From UBA6115 sp050952935 (GTDB lineage: Bacteria; Bacillota; Clostridia; Christensenellales; Aristaeellaceae): a stretch of DNA of 64,000 nucleotides. The notes under the pieces are model-generated. The model saw nothing but the letters and a program-made list of their open reading frames with translations, was not told the DNA's origin and made no database searches. The stretch covers positions 1,116,001-1,180,000 of the forward strand of contig JBMNLS010000001.1 of the NCBI GenBank assembly GCA_050952935.1, written 5' to 3'. Every line of letters starts with the position of its first letter. Within the stretch, counting starts at the first letter, position 1. Shown one piece after another: positions 8,240-15,259 of the stretch. Both the position numbers and the translations under genes were made by a program.

Positions 8240-8310
8240 ATATCCAAACCAGCCTGAAAGGATAGGGTGCATTTTGCTATTTTTATTGAAAAGCTACCAA
8301 AATGGATAGG
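8240..8310. promoter_or_regulatory. GGATAGG half sites upstream of the LuxR-type regulator
   Basis: GGATAGG occurs at 8260-8266 and 8304-8310, and TATCC at 8241. The last site is part of an imperfect dyad, CTACC-AAAAT-GGATAG. The position, 75 to 150 bases upstream of the regulator start, would suit autoregulation. Nothing here has been tested. Confidence 0.35.
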
Positions 8311-8343
8311 TTTAAAAAGCTGCCCAATTAGAAATGTATACGC

Positions 8344-8372
8344 TTGCAATCAGTATAAATTTGTGCTATTAT
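8344..8372 (+). promoter_or_regulatory. Promoter of the perR operon
   Basis: TTGCAA at 8344-8349 and TATTAT at 8367-8372 are separated by 17 bases. The expected transcription start falls at the edge of the PerR box that follows. Confidence 0.6.
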
Positions 8373-8377
8373 CATAT

Positions 8378-8392
8378 ATGTAATGATTATAA
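8378..8392 (+). promoter_or_regulatory. PerR box
   Basis: ATGTAAT-G-ATTATAA fits the known PerR operator, an inverted repeat of TTATAAT around one base; one half is perfect and the other has five of seven bases. It lies just downstream of the -10 element, a position that allows autorepression by PerR. Confidence 0.6.
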
Positions 8393-8430
8393 AGCTGTTT
8401 TGTAATCAGAAACTGTGGAAAGGAGAACCA

Positions 8431-8865
8431 ATGAAGCCATCCATTGAGGCATTGCGGCAGGCGCTGAAGGAGAAGGGGGTCAACCCCTCCCATCAGCGGC
8501 TCAAGGTGCTGGAATATCTGTACCTTCACCCCATTCATCCCACGGCGGAGGAGGTTTATGCGGCGCTGAAGCCGGAGCTGGCCACCCTGTCAAAAACCAC
8601 GGTGTATAACAGCCTCAGGGTGCTGGCGGATTCGGACCTGGTCAGAACGCTGAACATGGATGGCAATGAAACCCGTTTTGACCTGACGGATATTGACCAT
8701 GGGCATTTTAAATGCCTGTCCTGCGGCGCGATCATTGATGTGCCCATGGATACAAGAAATATAGTGCCTGGCATGCTGGATGGCTGGGATGTGCGAGAAA
8801 CGGATGTGCATTTTAAGGGCGTTTGCCCGGAATGCGCCTCAACATCAAAAAAGGAGGGGAAATGA
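8431..8865 (+). CDS. perR: Peroxide-sensing Fur-family repressor PerR
   Basis: The 144-residue protein has the Fur-family winged helix (residues 1-80) and a C-terminal dimer domain. All five metal ligands of PerR are in place: His36, Asp84, His90, His92 and Asp103. Asp103 is the position where PerR has aspartate and Fur has glutamate. Two CxxC pairs (CLSC and CPEC) form the structural zinc site. PerR represses oxidative-stress genes until iron-catalysed oxidation of its histidines releases it from DNA. The ATG at 8431 follows AAAGGAG. The gene heads an operon with the rubredoxin and rubrerythrin genes and overlaps the next gene, so the repressor likely controls its own operon. Confidence 0.88.
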   Translation: MKPSIEALRQALKEKGVNPSHQRLKVLEYLYLHPIHPTAEEVYAALKPELATLSKTTVYNSLRVLADSDLVRTLNMDGNETRFDLTDIDHGHFKCLSCGAIIDVPMDTRNIVPGMLDGWDVRETDVHFKGVCPECASTSKKEGK

Positions 8866-9542
8866 TGGGGATCTATGTGTGCCAGGTATGCGGCTATATG
8901 TATGACACGGCCAAAGGCAGCCCTGAAACGGGCGTCGCTCCCGACACCGCCTGGGCGGATGTGCCGGAGGACTGGGAGTGCCCATTGTGCGGGGCGGGAA
9001 AGCTGGAGTTTGCAGCGCGGGAACCTGCTGTTAGCGCTCAGCCCAGGCCAGTTGTTGTAAATGAGAGTGCGCTTGCTGATGGGGAGCTGAGCGCCCTTGA
9101 AAAAAGCGCGGTGTGCGCCAACCTGGCCCGGGGATGTGAAAAGCAGCATAAGCCTGTGGAGGCGGGGCTTTTCCGGCAGTTGGCGGATTATTTTTTGGCC
9201 AGCGCGCCTGCGGCACAGGAGGCGGCCTATAGTCAGCTCACCGCGCTGCTTGAACAGGATTTGGAGGGGGGCTACCCCGATGCCAATGCCGTATCCGCCC
9301 GTGAGCATGATCGCGGGGCCCTGCGCGCCTTAACTTGGGGCGAGAAGGTGAGCCGGATGCAAAAGTCCCTCCTGACCCGCTATGAAAAGGCGGGAGAAGC
9401 CACCTTTGAGGGCAGTGATTTTTATGTATGCACAGCCTGCGGCTTCATCTATGCAGGGGATAACCCGCCTGAACTATGCCCGGTGTGCAAGGTGCCCGGA
9501 TGGAAGTTTGAGAAAGTGAAAGGGGGCAGTGAGCGTGTCTGA
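8865..9542 (+). CDS. Double-rubredoxin protein with a helical middle domain
   Basis: The 225-residue protein has an N-terminal rubredoxin domain (CQVCG and CPLCG, with the PEDWECP stretch typical of rubredoxin). A helical middle follows, and then a C-terminal rubrerythrin-type zinc/iron ribbon (CTACG and CPVCK). Rubredoxins pass single electrons to peroxide- and oxygen-reducing enzymes. The middle lacks clear ExxH ligands of a diiron site, so it is probably not a rubrerythrin itself. Its start overlaps the perR stop (ATGATG at 8862). ATG 8865 has the better spacing from GGAGG, while 8862 is possible. The likely role is electron donor to the downstream rubrerythrin. Confidence 0.7.
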   Translation: MGIYVCQVCGYMYDTAKGSPETGVAPDTAWADVPEDWECPLCGAGKLEFAAREPAVSAQPRPVVVNESALADGELSALEKSAVCANLARGCEKQHKPVEAGLFRQLADYFLASAPAAQEAAYSQLTALLEQDLEGGYPDANAVSAREHDRGALRALTWGEKVSRMQKSLLTRYEKAGEATFEGSDFYVCTACGFIYAGDNPPELCPVCKVPGWKFEKVKGGSERV

Positions 9543-10515
9543 GAAATTTGCGGTCAGGAATATCCGCCTGTGTACCAAGGATTGCCTGTGCCTGTATGTA
9601 TGCCCCACCGGGGCCACGGACACTGAGGACAGCGTCATTGATGTGGATAAGTGCATTGGCTGCGGGGACTGCGCTGATGCCTGTCCTTCCGGTGCCATTT
9701 CCATGGTGCCCAAGGCATACCCACCGCAGCAGCCCAAGGCGGAGGCGGTGGTGAAGGCGCTGCGGAAGCTGCTGCGCAGCAAAACCCGGCAGGAGGGCAT
9801 CGCCAGGGAGCTGCCGGGGAAGCTGGCCCGGGCCATCACGCTGTCCAACCAGATTCTGGCGGAAGACCTCACCCGGGAGGCGGGCTATATGCTGCCCCAG
9901 AGCGATCAGGCCGGGGATTTCCTGCGTTCGCTGATTAAGGAAAACCAAGCCGCGGGCTTTCCTGCGGAGGTGATAGAACAATTGTTGGAGCAATTGGAAA
10001 AGAAAGAGGAGGATAACAACATGGACCAGAACAAAACTCTCAAGAATCTGATGGAAGGTTTTGCTGGGGAATCCCAGGCCAACCGCAAGTACACCGCCTA
10101 TGCCAGGAAGGCGGAAAAGGAAGGCAAGAAGAACGCCGCGAAGCTGTTCAAGGCCGCTGCCGATGCCGAGACCATCCACGCCCTCAAGCATTTTGAGGTG
10201 GCCGGCATGGTGCATGACACCGCCGCCAACCTGAAGGACGCTGTGGCCGGAGAAACCTATGAGTATAAGGAGATGTATCCGGTTTTCATCAAGGTTGCCG
10301 AGGCCGAGGGCAACAAGGCTGCCCTCCAGTCCTTCACCTTTGCGATGAAGGCGGAGGAAGTTCATGCCAGGCTCTATCAGGAAGCCCTGGACAACCTGAA
10401 CGAGACCGAGGAAGTGTTTTACTACCTTTGCCCCGTCTGCGGCAACATCGAAAAGACGCGCCCCGACAAGTGCGTGATCTGCAACGTCAAGGGCGAGATG
10501 TTCATCAAATACTGA
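9535..10515 (+). CDS. Ferredoxin-rubrerythrin fusion
   Basis: The open frame encodes 326 residues. The N-terminal part is a two-cluster ferredoxin-like domain (CTKDCLC-x3-CP, then CIGCGDCADACP). It is followed by a helical linker ending in a charged stretch. Rubrerythrin starts at residue 163, with the four-helix diiron domain (ESQANRKY, AETIHALKH, AEEVHA) and a C-terminal rubredoxin ribbon (CPVCG, CVICN). Rubrerythrin reduces hydrogen peroxide in anaerobes. The two parts are normally separate proteins. A perfect AGGAGG stands at 10009-10014 before the ATG at 10021, so rubrerythrin may also be made alone. The GTG at 9535 was chosen for its spacing from AGGGGG; GTG 9529 is an alternative. Confidence 0.75.
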   Translation: MSEKFAVRNIRLCTKDCLCLYVCPTGATDTEDSVIDVDKCIGCGDCADACPSGAISMVPKAYPPQQPKAEAVVKALRKLLRSKTRQEGIARELPGKLARAITLSNQILAEDLTREAGYMLPQSDQAGDFLRSLIKENQAAGFPAEVIEQLLEQLEKKEEDNNMDQNKTLKNLMEGFAGESQANRKYTAYARKAEKEGKKNAAKLFKAAADAETIHALKHFEVAGMVHDTAANLKDAVAGETYEYKEMYPVFIKVAEAEGNKAALQSFTFAMKAEEVHARLYQEALDNLNETEEVFYYLCPVCGNIEKTRPDKCVICNVKGEMFIKY

Positions 10516-10539
10516 TTTATATTCAGGCAAAACATCAGG

Positions 10540-10568
10540 GGAGGCAGGCGCTGTGTCTGTCTCCTTTT
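10540..10568 (+). terminator. Rho-independent terminator of the perR operon
   Basis: GGAGGCAG (10540-10547) pairs with CTGTCTCC (10557-10564) with one G-T pair, followed by TTTT. It lies just after the rubrerythrin stop and before the NrdR boxes. Confidence 0.7.
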
Positions 10569-10576
10569 CGCGTCAA

Positions 10577-10623
10577 ACACCATATCTTGTGCCTGAATCC
10601 AAAAAGTATACAATAAATTGTGC
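10577..10623 (+). promoter_or_regulatory. Tandem NrdR boxes upstream of nrdD
   Basis: Two 16-base sites fit the NrdR consensus acaCwAtATaTwGtgt: ACACCATATCTTGTGC at 10577-10592 and ATACAATAAATTGTGC at 10608-10623. Their starts are 31 bases apart, three helical turns, as is usual for this repressor of ribonucleotide reductase genes. They lie just upstream of the -35 element. Confidence 0.75.
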
Positions 10624-10631
10624 TTTAGCCC

Positions 10632-10660
10632 TTGACATCCCCTCCAGTCAATGATACGAT
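10632..10660 (+). promoter_or_regulatory. nrdD promoter
   Basis: TTGACA at 10632-10637 and TACGAT at 10655-10660 have a 17-base spacer. The start codon is 56 bases downstream. Confidence 0.7.
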
Positions 10661-10715
10661 GTGCGGGCGACCTTAGAATATTACTGAAATGTTACGATAC
10701 GGAGGATTGTTCATC

Positions 10716-13043
10716 ATGATCTCTACCATCATCAAGCGGGACGGGCGCACAGTGCCCTTTGACAGGACAAAGATTGAGCAGGCCATCTCCAAGGCATTTG
10801 TCGCCAGCGGCAGCATGAAGGGGGCGGATACCGCCCGGGAGGTTGCCAAGCTGGTGGTGGAAGCGTTGGAATCAAACGAGTCCATTCCCGCCAGCCCCAC
10901 GGTGGAGCAGGTGCAGGATGTGGTGGAGCAGGTGCTGATTGAAAAGGGCTTTGTGAACACCGCCAAGCGCTATATCCTCTACCGAGCCGAGCGCAGCCGG
11001 GTGCGGGAGATGAACAGCCGGCTGATGAAAACCTATGAGGACATCGCGTACTCCGACGCGGTGGATTCTGATATCAAGCGGGAAAACGCCAACATCAACG
11101 GCGACAGCGCCATGGGGGCGATGCTGAAGTTTGGCAGCGAGGGCGCCAAGCGCTTTTATGACATGTATGTGCTTAACCCCAAGCATGCCCAGGCCCACCG
11201 GGAGGGGGATATCCACATCCATGACCTGGATTTCCTCACCCTCACCACCACCTGCTGCCAAATTGACCTGGAGCAGCTGTTTGACGGTGGTTTTTCCACC
11301 GGCCACGGCGTCCTGCGGGAGCCCAATGACATCTACTCCTATTCGGCCCTGGCCTGCATCGCCATTCAGGCCAACCAGAACGACCAGCATGGCGGGCAGA
11401 GCATCGCCAACTTTGACTATGGCATGGCCCCGGGCGTGCGCAAAACCTATAAAAAGCGCTTCCGGGACAATGTCAGCCGTCTGCTGGACGCGGAATACGA
11501 CGTGGAGGACAGCGATGCCGTGACCCGCAGCATCCTGGATGCGGTGGAAAAGGAAACCGGCCTTGTGCCTGAGATGGAGGAAAAGGAGGCCTTTGACGCG
11601 GCTCTTAAGGCGCGCCTGGGCGAATACATGAAGCCCGAAGAGGCGGATAAGCTGCTCAGGAGCGTGCGTAAGTTCTCGCTTAAGGAGATCACCAAGGCTA
11701 CCTACCAAGCCATGGAGGCGCTGGTGCACAACCTCAACACCATGAACAGCCGCGCCGGTGCCCAGGTGCCTTTTTCCAGCATCAACTACGGCACCGACAC
11801 CAGCCCTGAGGGCCGCCTGGTGATGGAGCAATTGCTCCTGGCCACCGAGGCGGGCCTGGGCCGGGGGGAAACGCCTATCTTTCCCATCCAGATTTTCCGG
11901 GTGAAGGAGGGCGTCAACTACAACCCCGGCGACCCCAACTATGACCTGTTCCGCCTGGCCATCCGCTGCTCCGCCAAGCGGCTCTTCCCCAACTTCTCCT
12001 TTGTGGACGCGCCTTATAACCTGAAGTTCTACAAGCCCGGCCATCCGGAAACGGAGGTGGCCTACATGGGCTGCCGCACCCGCGTTTTGGCCAATGTCCA
12101 TGATCCGGAAAGCCAGGTGGCCACGCGCCGCGGCAACTTGAGCTTCACCTCCATCAACCTGCCCCGCCTGGCCATTCAGGCCAAGGGCGATGTGGAGCGC
12201 TTCTTTCAGGATTTGGAGCGCATGATGGAGCTGGCTTTTGACCAGCTCAACGAGCGCTTTGAAATCATCGCCCGCAAGAAAGTGTACAATTTCCCCTTCC
12301 TGATGGGGCAGCATGTGTGGCGGGGCAGTGAAAACCTGGCCTGGGATGACGAGGTGCGCGAGGTTTTGAAGCACGGCACCCTCACCATGGGCTTTATCGG
12401 CCTGGCGGAGACCCTCATAGCGCTTAGGGGCAAGCACCATGGGGAAAGCGAGGAAAGCCAGAACCTGGGCCTTGAAATCGTGGGCTTTATGAAGAACTTC
12501 TTAGACAAGAAGGCCCAGGAACACAAGTTGAACTACACCCTCATCGCCACCCCGGCCGAAGGGCTTTCCGGCCGCTTTGTGCGCCTTGACCGGGAGCGCT
12601 TTGGCATCATCCCCGGCATTACCGACCGGGACTATTACACCAACTCCTTCCACATCCCGGTGTATTTCCCCATCAGCGCCTTTAAGAAAATCAGCCTGGA
12701 GGCGCCCTATCACGCGCTGACCAACGCCGGGCACATCACCTATGTGGAGATGGACGGCGACCCCTGCCAGAACCTGGAGGCCTTTGAAAAAATTGTGCGG
12801 CATATGCACGACACGGGCGTGGGCTATGGCTCCATTAACCACCCCATCGACCGGGATCCGGTTTGCGGCTACACGGGCATTATCGGCGATGCCTGCCCCC
12901 AGTGCGGCAGGAGTGAGGAAGTGCACAAGTTTGAGCGCATCCGCCGCATCACCGGCTATCTGGTGGGTACCACCGACCGCTTCAACAACGCCAAACAGGC
13001 GGAGGAGAAGGACCGGGTGAAGCACGGGGTGGGGGAGAACTGA
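10716..13043 (+). CDS. nrdD: Anaerobic (class III) ribonucleoside-triphosphate reductase
   Basis: The 775-residue enzyme makes deoxyribonucleotides without oxygen, using a glycyl radical. An ATP-cone regulatory domain covers about residues 1-90 (KRDGRTVPFDRTKIEQAI). The catalytic barrel contains NSRAGAQVPFSSINYG. Near the C-terminus is a zinc site (CGYTG and CPQCG), and the glycyl radical loop RRITGYLVG, with the radical most likely on Gly747. The ATG at 10716 follows CGGAGG. The activase gene nrdG is downstream, but a toxin-antitoxin pair lies between them. Regulation by NrdR is indicated by the tandem boxes upstream. Confidence 0.95.
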   Translation: MISTIIKRDGRTVPFDRTKIEQAISKAFVASGSMKGADTAREVAKLVVEALESNESIPASPTVEQVQDVVEQVLIEKGFVNTAKRYILYRAERSRVREMNSRLMKTYEDIAYSDAVDSDIKRENANINGDSAMGAMLKFGSEGAKRFYDMYVLNPKHAQAHREGDIHIHDLDFLTLTTTCCQIDLEQLFDGGFSTGHGVLREPNDIYSYSALACIAIQANQNDQHGGQSIANFDYGMAPGVRKTYKKRFRDNVSRLLDAEYDVEDSDAVTRSILDAVEKETGLVPEMEEKEAFDAALKARLGEYMKPEEADKLLRSVRKFSLKEITKATYQAMEALVHNLNTMNSRAGAQVPFSSINYGTDTSPEGRLVMEQLLLATEAGLGRGETPIFPIQIFRVKEGVNYNPGDPNYDLFRLAIRCSAKRLFPNFSFVDAPYNLKFYKPGHPETEVAYMGCRTRVLANVHDPESQVATRRGNLSFTSINLPRLAIQAKGDVERFFQDLERMMELAFDQLNERFEIIARKKVYNFPFLMGQHVWRGSENLAWDDEVREVLKHGTLTMGFIGLAETLIALRGKHHGESEESQNLGLEIVGFMKNFLDKKAQEHKLNYTLIATPAEGLSGRFVRLDRERFGIIPGITDRDYYTNSFHIPVYFPISAFKKISLEAPYHALTNAGHITYVEMDGDPCQNLEAFEKIVRHMHDTGVGYGSINHPIDRDPVCGYTGIIGDACPQCGRSEEVHKFERIRRITGYLVGTTDRFNNAKQAEEKDRVKHGVGEN

Positions 13044-13053
13044 TAAAATTTAA

Positions 13054-13089
13054 TTGACATCACCCCCTTTTCGTATTACGATGTATTAC
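13054..13089 (+). promoter_or_regulatory. Promoter and repeat operator of the RelBE-like pair
   Basis: TTGACA at 13054-13059 and TACGAT at 13077-13082 are 17 bases apart, as in the nrdD promoter. Two direct repeats GTATTAC at 13073-13079 and 13083-13089, with a 10-base period, overlap the -10 element. Such repeats are suitable for binding by a ribbon-helix-helix antitoxin. Confidence 0.55.
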
Positions 13090-13107
13090 AAAGAGGGGGT
13101 GATGTAT

Positions 13108-13329
13108 ATGACTATCTCAATCCGGCTTAATGATGAGGAAAACATGCTGGTCAGAAAATACGCGCAGATGAATGGCATGAGCGTGTCCGAGCTGATGCGC
13201 CAGTCTGTGCTTGAACGCATCTATGACGAACATGATTTGAAGCTTTATCAGGAGGCCTTGGAGGAGTATTTGGCTGACCCTGTTACCCATACCCTGGAAG
13301 AGGTGGAGAAAGAGCTGGGCCTTAGATGA
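13108..13329 (+). CDS. RelB/DinJ-type antitoxin (ribbon-helix-helix)
   Basis: The 73-residue protein begins with a short beta strand (TISIRLNDEE) and continues as two helices with NGMSVSELMRQSVLE, a ribbon-helix-helix fold. The acidic C-terminal half (EDPVTHTLEEVEKEL-like) would wrap the toxin. GAGGGGG lies eight bases before the ATG at 13108; an ATG at 13102 is a weaker alternative. Its stop codon overlaps the ATG of the toxin gene, as usual for these pairs. It likely represses its own promoter. It sits between nrdD and nrdG, an unusual place. Confidence 0.75.
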   Translation: MTISIRLNDEENMLVRKYAQMNGMSVSELMRQSVLERIYDEHDLKLYQEALEEYLADPVTHTLEEVEKELGLR

Positions 13330-13595
13330 CTTGGCGTGTTGTCTTTGCGCCGCGTGCCCTAAAAGAGCTTAAAAAACTGGACAGGGCAACTGCTGCCATG
13401 CTTTTAGGCTGGGTGCGAAAGAATTTGGAGGGCTGTGAAAATCCCCGCAGCCATGGCAAGGGCTTAAGCGGGCCCCGCAGCGGACAATGGCGCTACCGGG
13501 TGGGCGATTACCGCCTGATTGCGGAGATTGCGGATCAGGAAATTGTGATCCTTATCTTGGCTGTGGGACATAGAAGCAGCATATATTCCAATTGA
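13326..13595 (+). CDS. RelE-type mRNA interferase toxin
   Basis: The 89-residue basic protein starts WRVVFAPRALKELKKLD and ends with RVGDYRLIAEIADQEIVILILAVGHRSSIY, the strand order and final histidine-arginine-tyrosine pattern of RelE-family toxins. These cut mRNA on the ribosome. Candidate catalytic residues are Arg in the RYRVGDYR stretch and the terminal HRxxxY. The gene overlaps the antitoxin by four bases (ATGA). It is followed after 11 bases by nrdG, so transcription from the pair's promoter would read into nrdG. Confidence 0.8.
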   Translation: MTWRVVFAPRALKELKKLDRATAAMLLGWVRKNLEGCENPRSHGKGLSGPRSGQWRYRVGDYRLIAEIADQEIVILILAVGHRSSIYSN

Positions 13596-13606
13596 AGGAG
13601 AGACAA

Positions 13607-14110
13607 ATGGATATCCGCATCAACGGTTATGTCAACGACAGCATTGTGGATGGCCCGGGGCTGCGCTTCGCGGTGTTCACCCAGGGCTGCCCCCATGCCT
13701 GCCCCGGTTGCCACAACCCGGAAACCCATGACTTTATGGGGGGCCGGGTGGTTGACACGGAAACGCTCATTGCCCAGATGCGGGAAAACCCCCTGCTTTC
13801 AGGCCTTACCCTGTCAGGCGGAGAACCCTTTGTGCAGCCGGAGGCCTGCCTGCGTCTAGCTGAAGGCGCCCGGGAGTTAGGGCTTGATGTGTGGGTATAT
13901 TCAGGTTATACCTACGAGGATTTACAGGCCATGAACAGTATGGCGCAAGCCTTGCTAGCAGCCTGTGATGTGCTGGTGGATGGCCCCTTTCTTCAGGATC
14001 AGCGCAGCTTGGATCTGCGTTTCAGGGGCAGCCGCAACCAGCGCCTGATCGATTTGAACCGGACCCGGCAGGCGGGGGAGGTATGGCTGTGGACGCCACC
14101 GACGTGGTAA
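13607..14110 (+). CDS. nrdG: Anaerobic ribonucleotide reductase activase (radical SAM)
   Basis: The 167-residue protein installs the glycyl radical on NrdD. The radical SAM cluster ligands are Cys28, Cys32 and Cys35 (QGCPHACPGC), and the SAM-binding LSGGEP stretch follows. Length fits NrdG. The ATG at 13607 follows GAAGGAG. It ends with VWLWTPPTW. It is separated from nrdD by the RelBE-like pair, and the OsmC-like gene follows after 24 bases. Confidence 0.93.
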   Translation: MDIRINGYVNDSIVDGPGLRFAVFTQGCPHACPGCHNPETHDFMGGRVVDTETLIAQMRENPLLSGLTLSGGEPFVQPEACLRLAEGARELGLDVWVYSGYTYEDLQAMNSMAQALLAACDVLVDGPFLQDQRSLDLRFRGSRNQRLIDLNRTRQAGEVWLWTPPTW

Positions 14111-14134
14111 AGCAATTTAAGGAGAGAAAGAACC

Positions 14135-14527
14135 ATGAAAGAAATTAATGTTTCCCTGCAGTTTGGGACGGAGTTTGAAGGCACCTTGCAGGCGGATGAC
14201 AGGCAGATCGCCATCGGCCGGAAAGCTGGGGGCATGGCGTCCTATGAGCTGCTGCTGGGGGCGCTTGGCAGCTGTTACTATGCCACCTTCATCAGCATCG
14301 CCAGAAAGATGCGCCTGGAATACAAGGGGGTGGACATCGCCATTCACGGCGTCAAGCGGGATCAGGTTCCCGAAACGCTTCAAACCGTGGAAATGACCAT
14401 CACCATCCGGGGCGCCCAGGACGAAAAGGGCTTTGACCGCGCCAGCGAGCTGGCCGCCAAATACTGCTCCGTTCATGAAACCATTGCCCAGGTGGCGGAT
14501 ATCGCCCTGGAACTGCGTTTCGCGTAA
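14135..14527 (+). CDS. OsmC-family protein
   Basis: The 130-residue protein has the two conserved cysteines of the OsmC/Ohr fold, Cys47 in GALGSCYYATF and Cys111 in AAKYCSVHETIAQV. These groups reduce organic hydroperoxides or serve as thiol-active proteins of unknown substrate. The sequence is closer to the short YhfA-like branch than to Ohr. A good AAGGAG site precedes the ATG. It may share the transcript of nrdG, which fits with protecting an oxygen-sensitive enzyme, although this is inferred from position only. Confidence 0.8.
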   Translation: MKEINVSLQFGTEFEGTLQADDRQIAIGRKAGGMASYELLLGALGSCYYATFISIARKMRLEYKGVDIAIHGVKRDQVPETLQTVEMTITIRGAQDEKGFDRASELAAKYCSVHETIAQVADIALELRFA

Positions 14528-14545
14528 ACAATCCCCGCCATCAAT

Positions 14546-14587
14546 GCCCCCGCTTGTGATACACTGTATGCAAAGGGGGGCTTTTTT
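14546..14587 (+). terminator. Terminator hairpin that overlaps the ribosome site of the next gene
   Basis: GCCCCC (14546-14551) pairs with GGGGGC (14576-14581), with TTG/CAA pairing further in. Six T follow directly, and then the GTG start codon of the response regulator at 14588. The G run of the 3' arm is also the only ribosome binding site for that gene, so folding would both end transcription and hide the site. Confidence 0.6.
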
Positions 14588-15259
14588 GTGTACAAGCTGA
14601 TGATCGTGGAAGATGACCCGGTGATTTCCCGTGCTGTGGCGGAGTATCTGCGAGGATGGGGATATGAGGTCAGGGAGACGAAGGATTTCAGCCGGGTGTT
14701 GGAGGATTTTGCCGCTTTCTCGCCCCATTTGGTGATGCTGGATTTGAAGCTGCCGGGCCTGGGCGGATTCCACTGGTGCCGGGAAATCAGGCGGGTGTCC
14801 ACTGTCCCCATCCTGTTTATCACCTCAGCCGCCGACAACATCACCGCCGTCACCGCCATGGGCATGGGGGCGGATGACCTGATCGCCAAGCCCTTTGAGC
14901 TGGGCCTGTTGGCGGCCAAAATTGAGGCCCTTTTGCGCCGGGCCTTTGGCTTTGGTGCGGCGGCCCCCATCCTTGAGCATCAGGGGCTGATCTATAACCC
15001 CGCCGATGCCACGGTGCAGTACGGGGAGGAGAAGGCAGAGCTGACCAAGAACGAAAACCGCATCCTCCACACCCTGATGGAGCGGCGGGGCAGCATCGTT
15101 TCCCGGGAGCTGCTGATGACCCGTCTGTGGGAGACCGACAGCTTTGTGGATGAGAACACCCTCACCGTGAACGTGGCCAGGCTGCGCAAAAAGCTGGAGC
15201 AGCTGGGGGCTAGGGATATTATCCAGACCAAGAAAGGCATGGGCTATCTGCTGCCATGA
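14588..15259 (+). CDS. OmpR-family response regulator, BceR-like
   Basis: The 223-residue protein has a receiver domain (residues 1-115) with the acidic pocket ED at residues 8-9, the phosphorylated Asp52 in MLDLKLPG, and the conserved Thr and Lys (ITSA, AKPF). A winged-helix DNA-binding domain of the OmpR type follows, ending VRTKKGMGYLL-like. The start is GTG at 14588. It overlaps the kinase gene by four bases and is followed by an ABC transporter. This is the order of bacitracin/peptide-sensing BceRS-BceAB modules, so it likely activates the transporter genes in response to a wall-active peptide. Confidence 0.85.
   Translation: MYKLMIVEDDPVISRAVAEYLRGWGYEVRETKDFSRVLEDFAAFSPHLVMLDLKLPGLGGFHWCREIRRVSTVPILFITSAADNITAVTAMGMGADDLIAKPFELGLLAAKIEALLRRAFGFGAAAPILEHQGLIYNPADATVQYGEEKAELTKNENRILHTLMERRGSIVSRELLMTRLWETDSFVDENTLTVNVARLRKKLEQLGARDIIQTKKGMGYLLP

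Noticed and set aside
10872..12440. Long open frame of 522 codons on the minus strand
   Set aside because: It is fully antisense to nrdD, which has all motifs of its family. The frame is open because of the high GC content and the codon pattern of nrdD.
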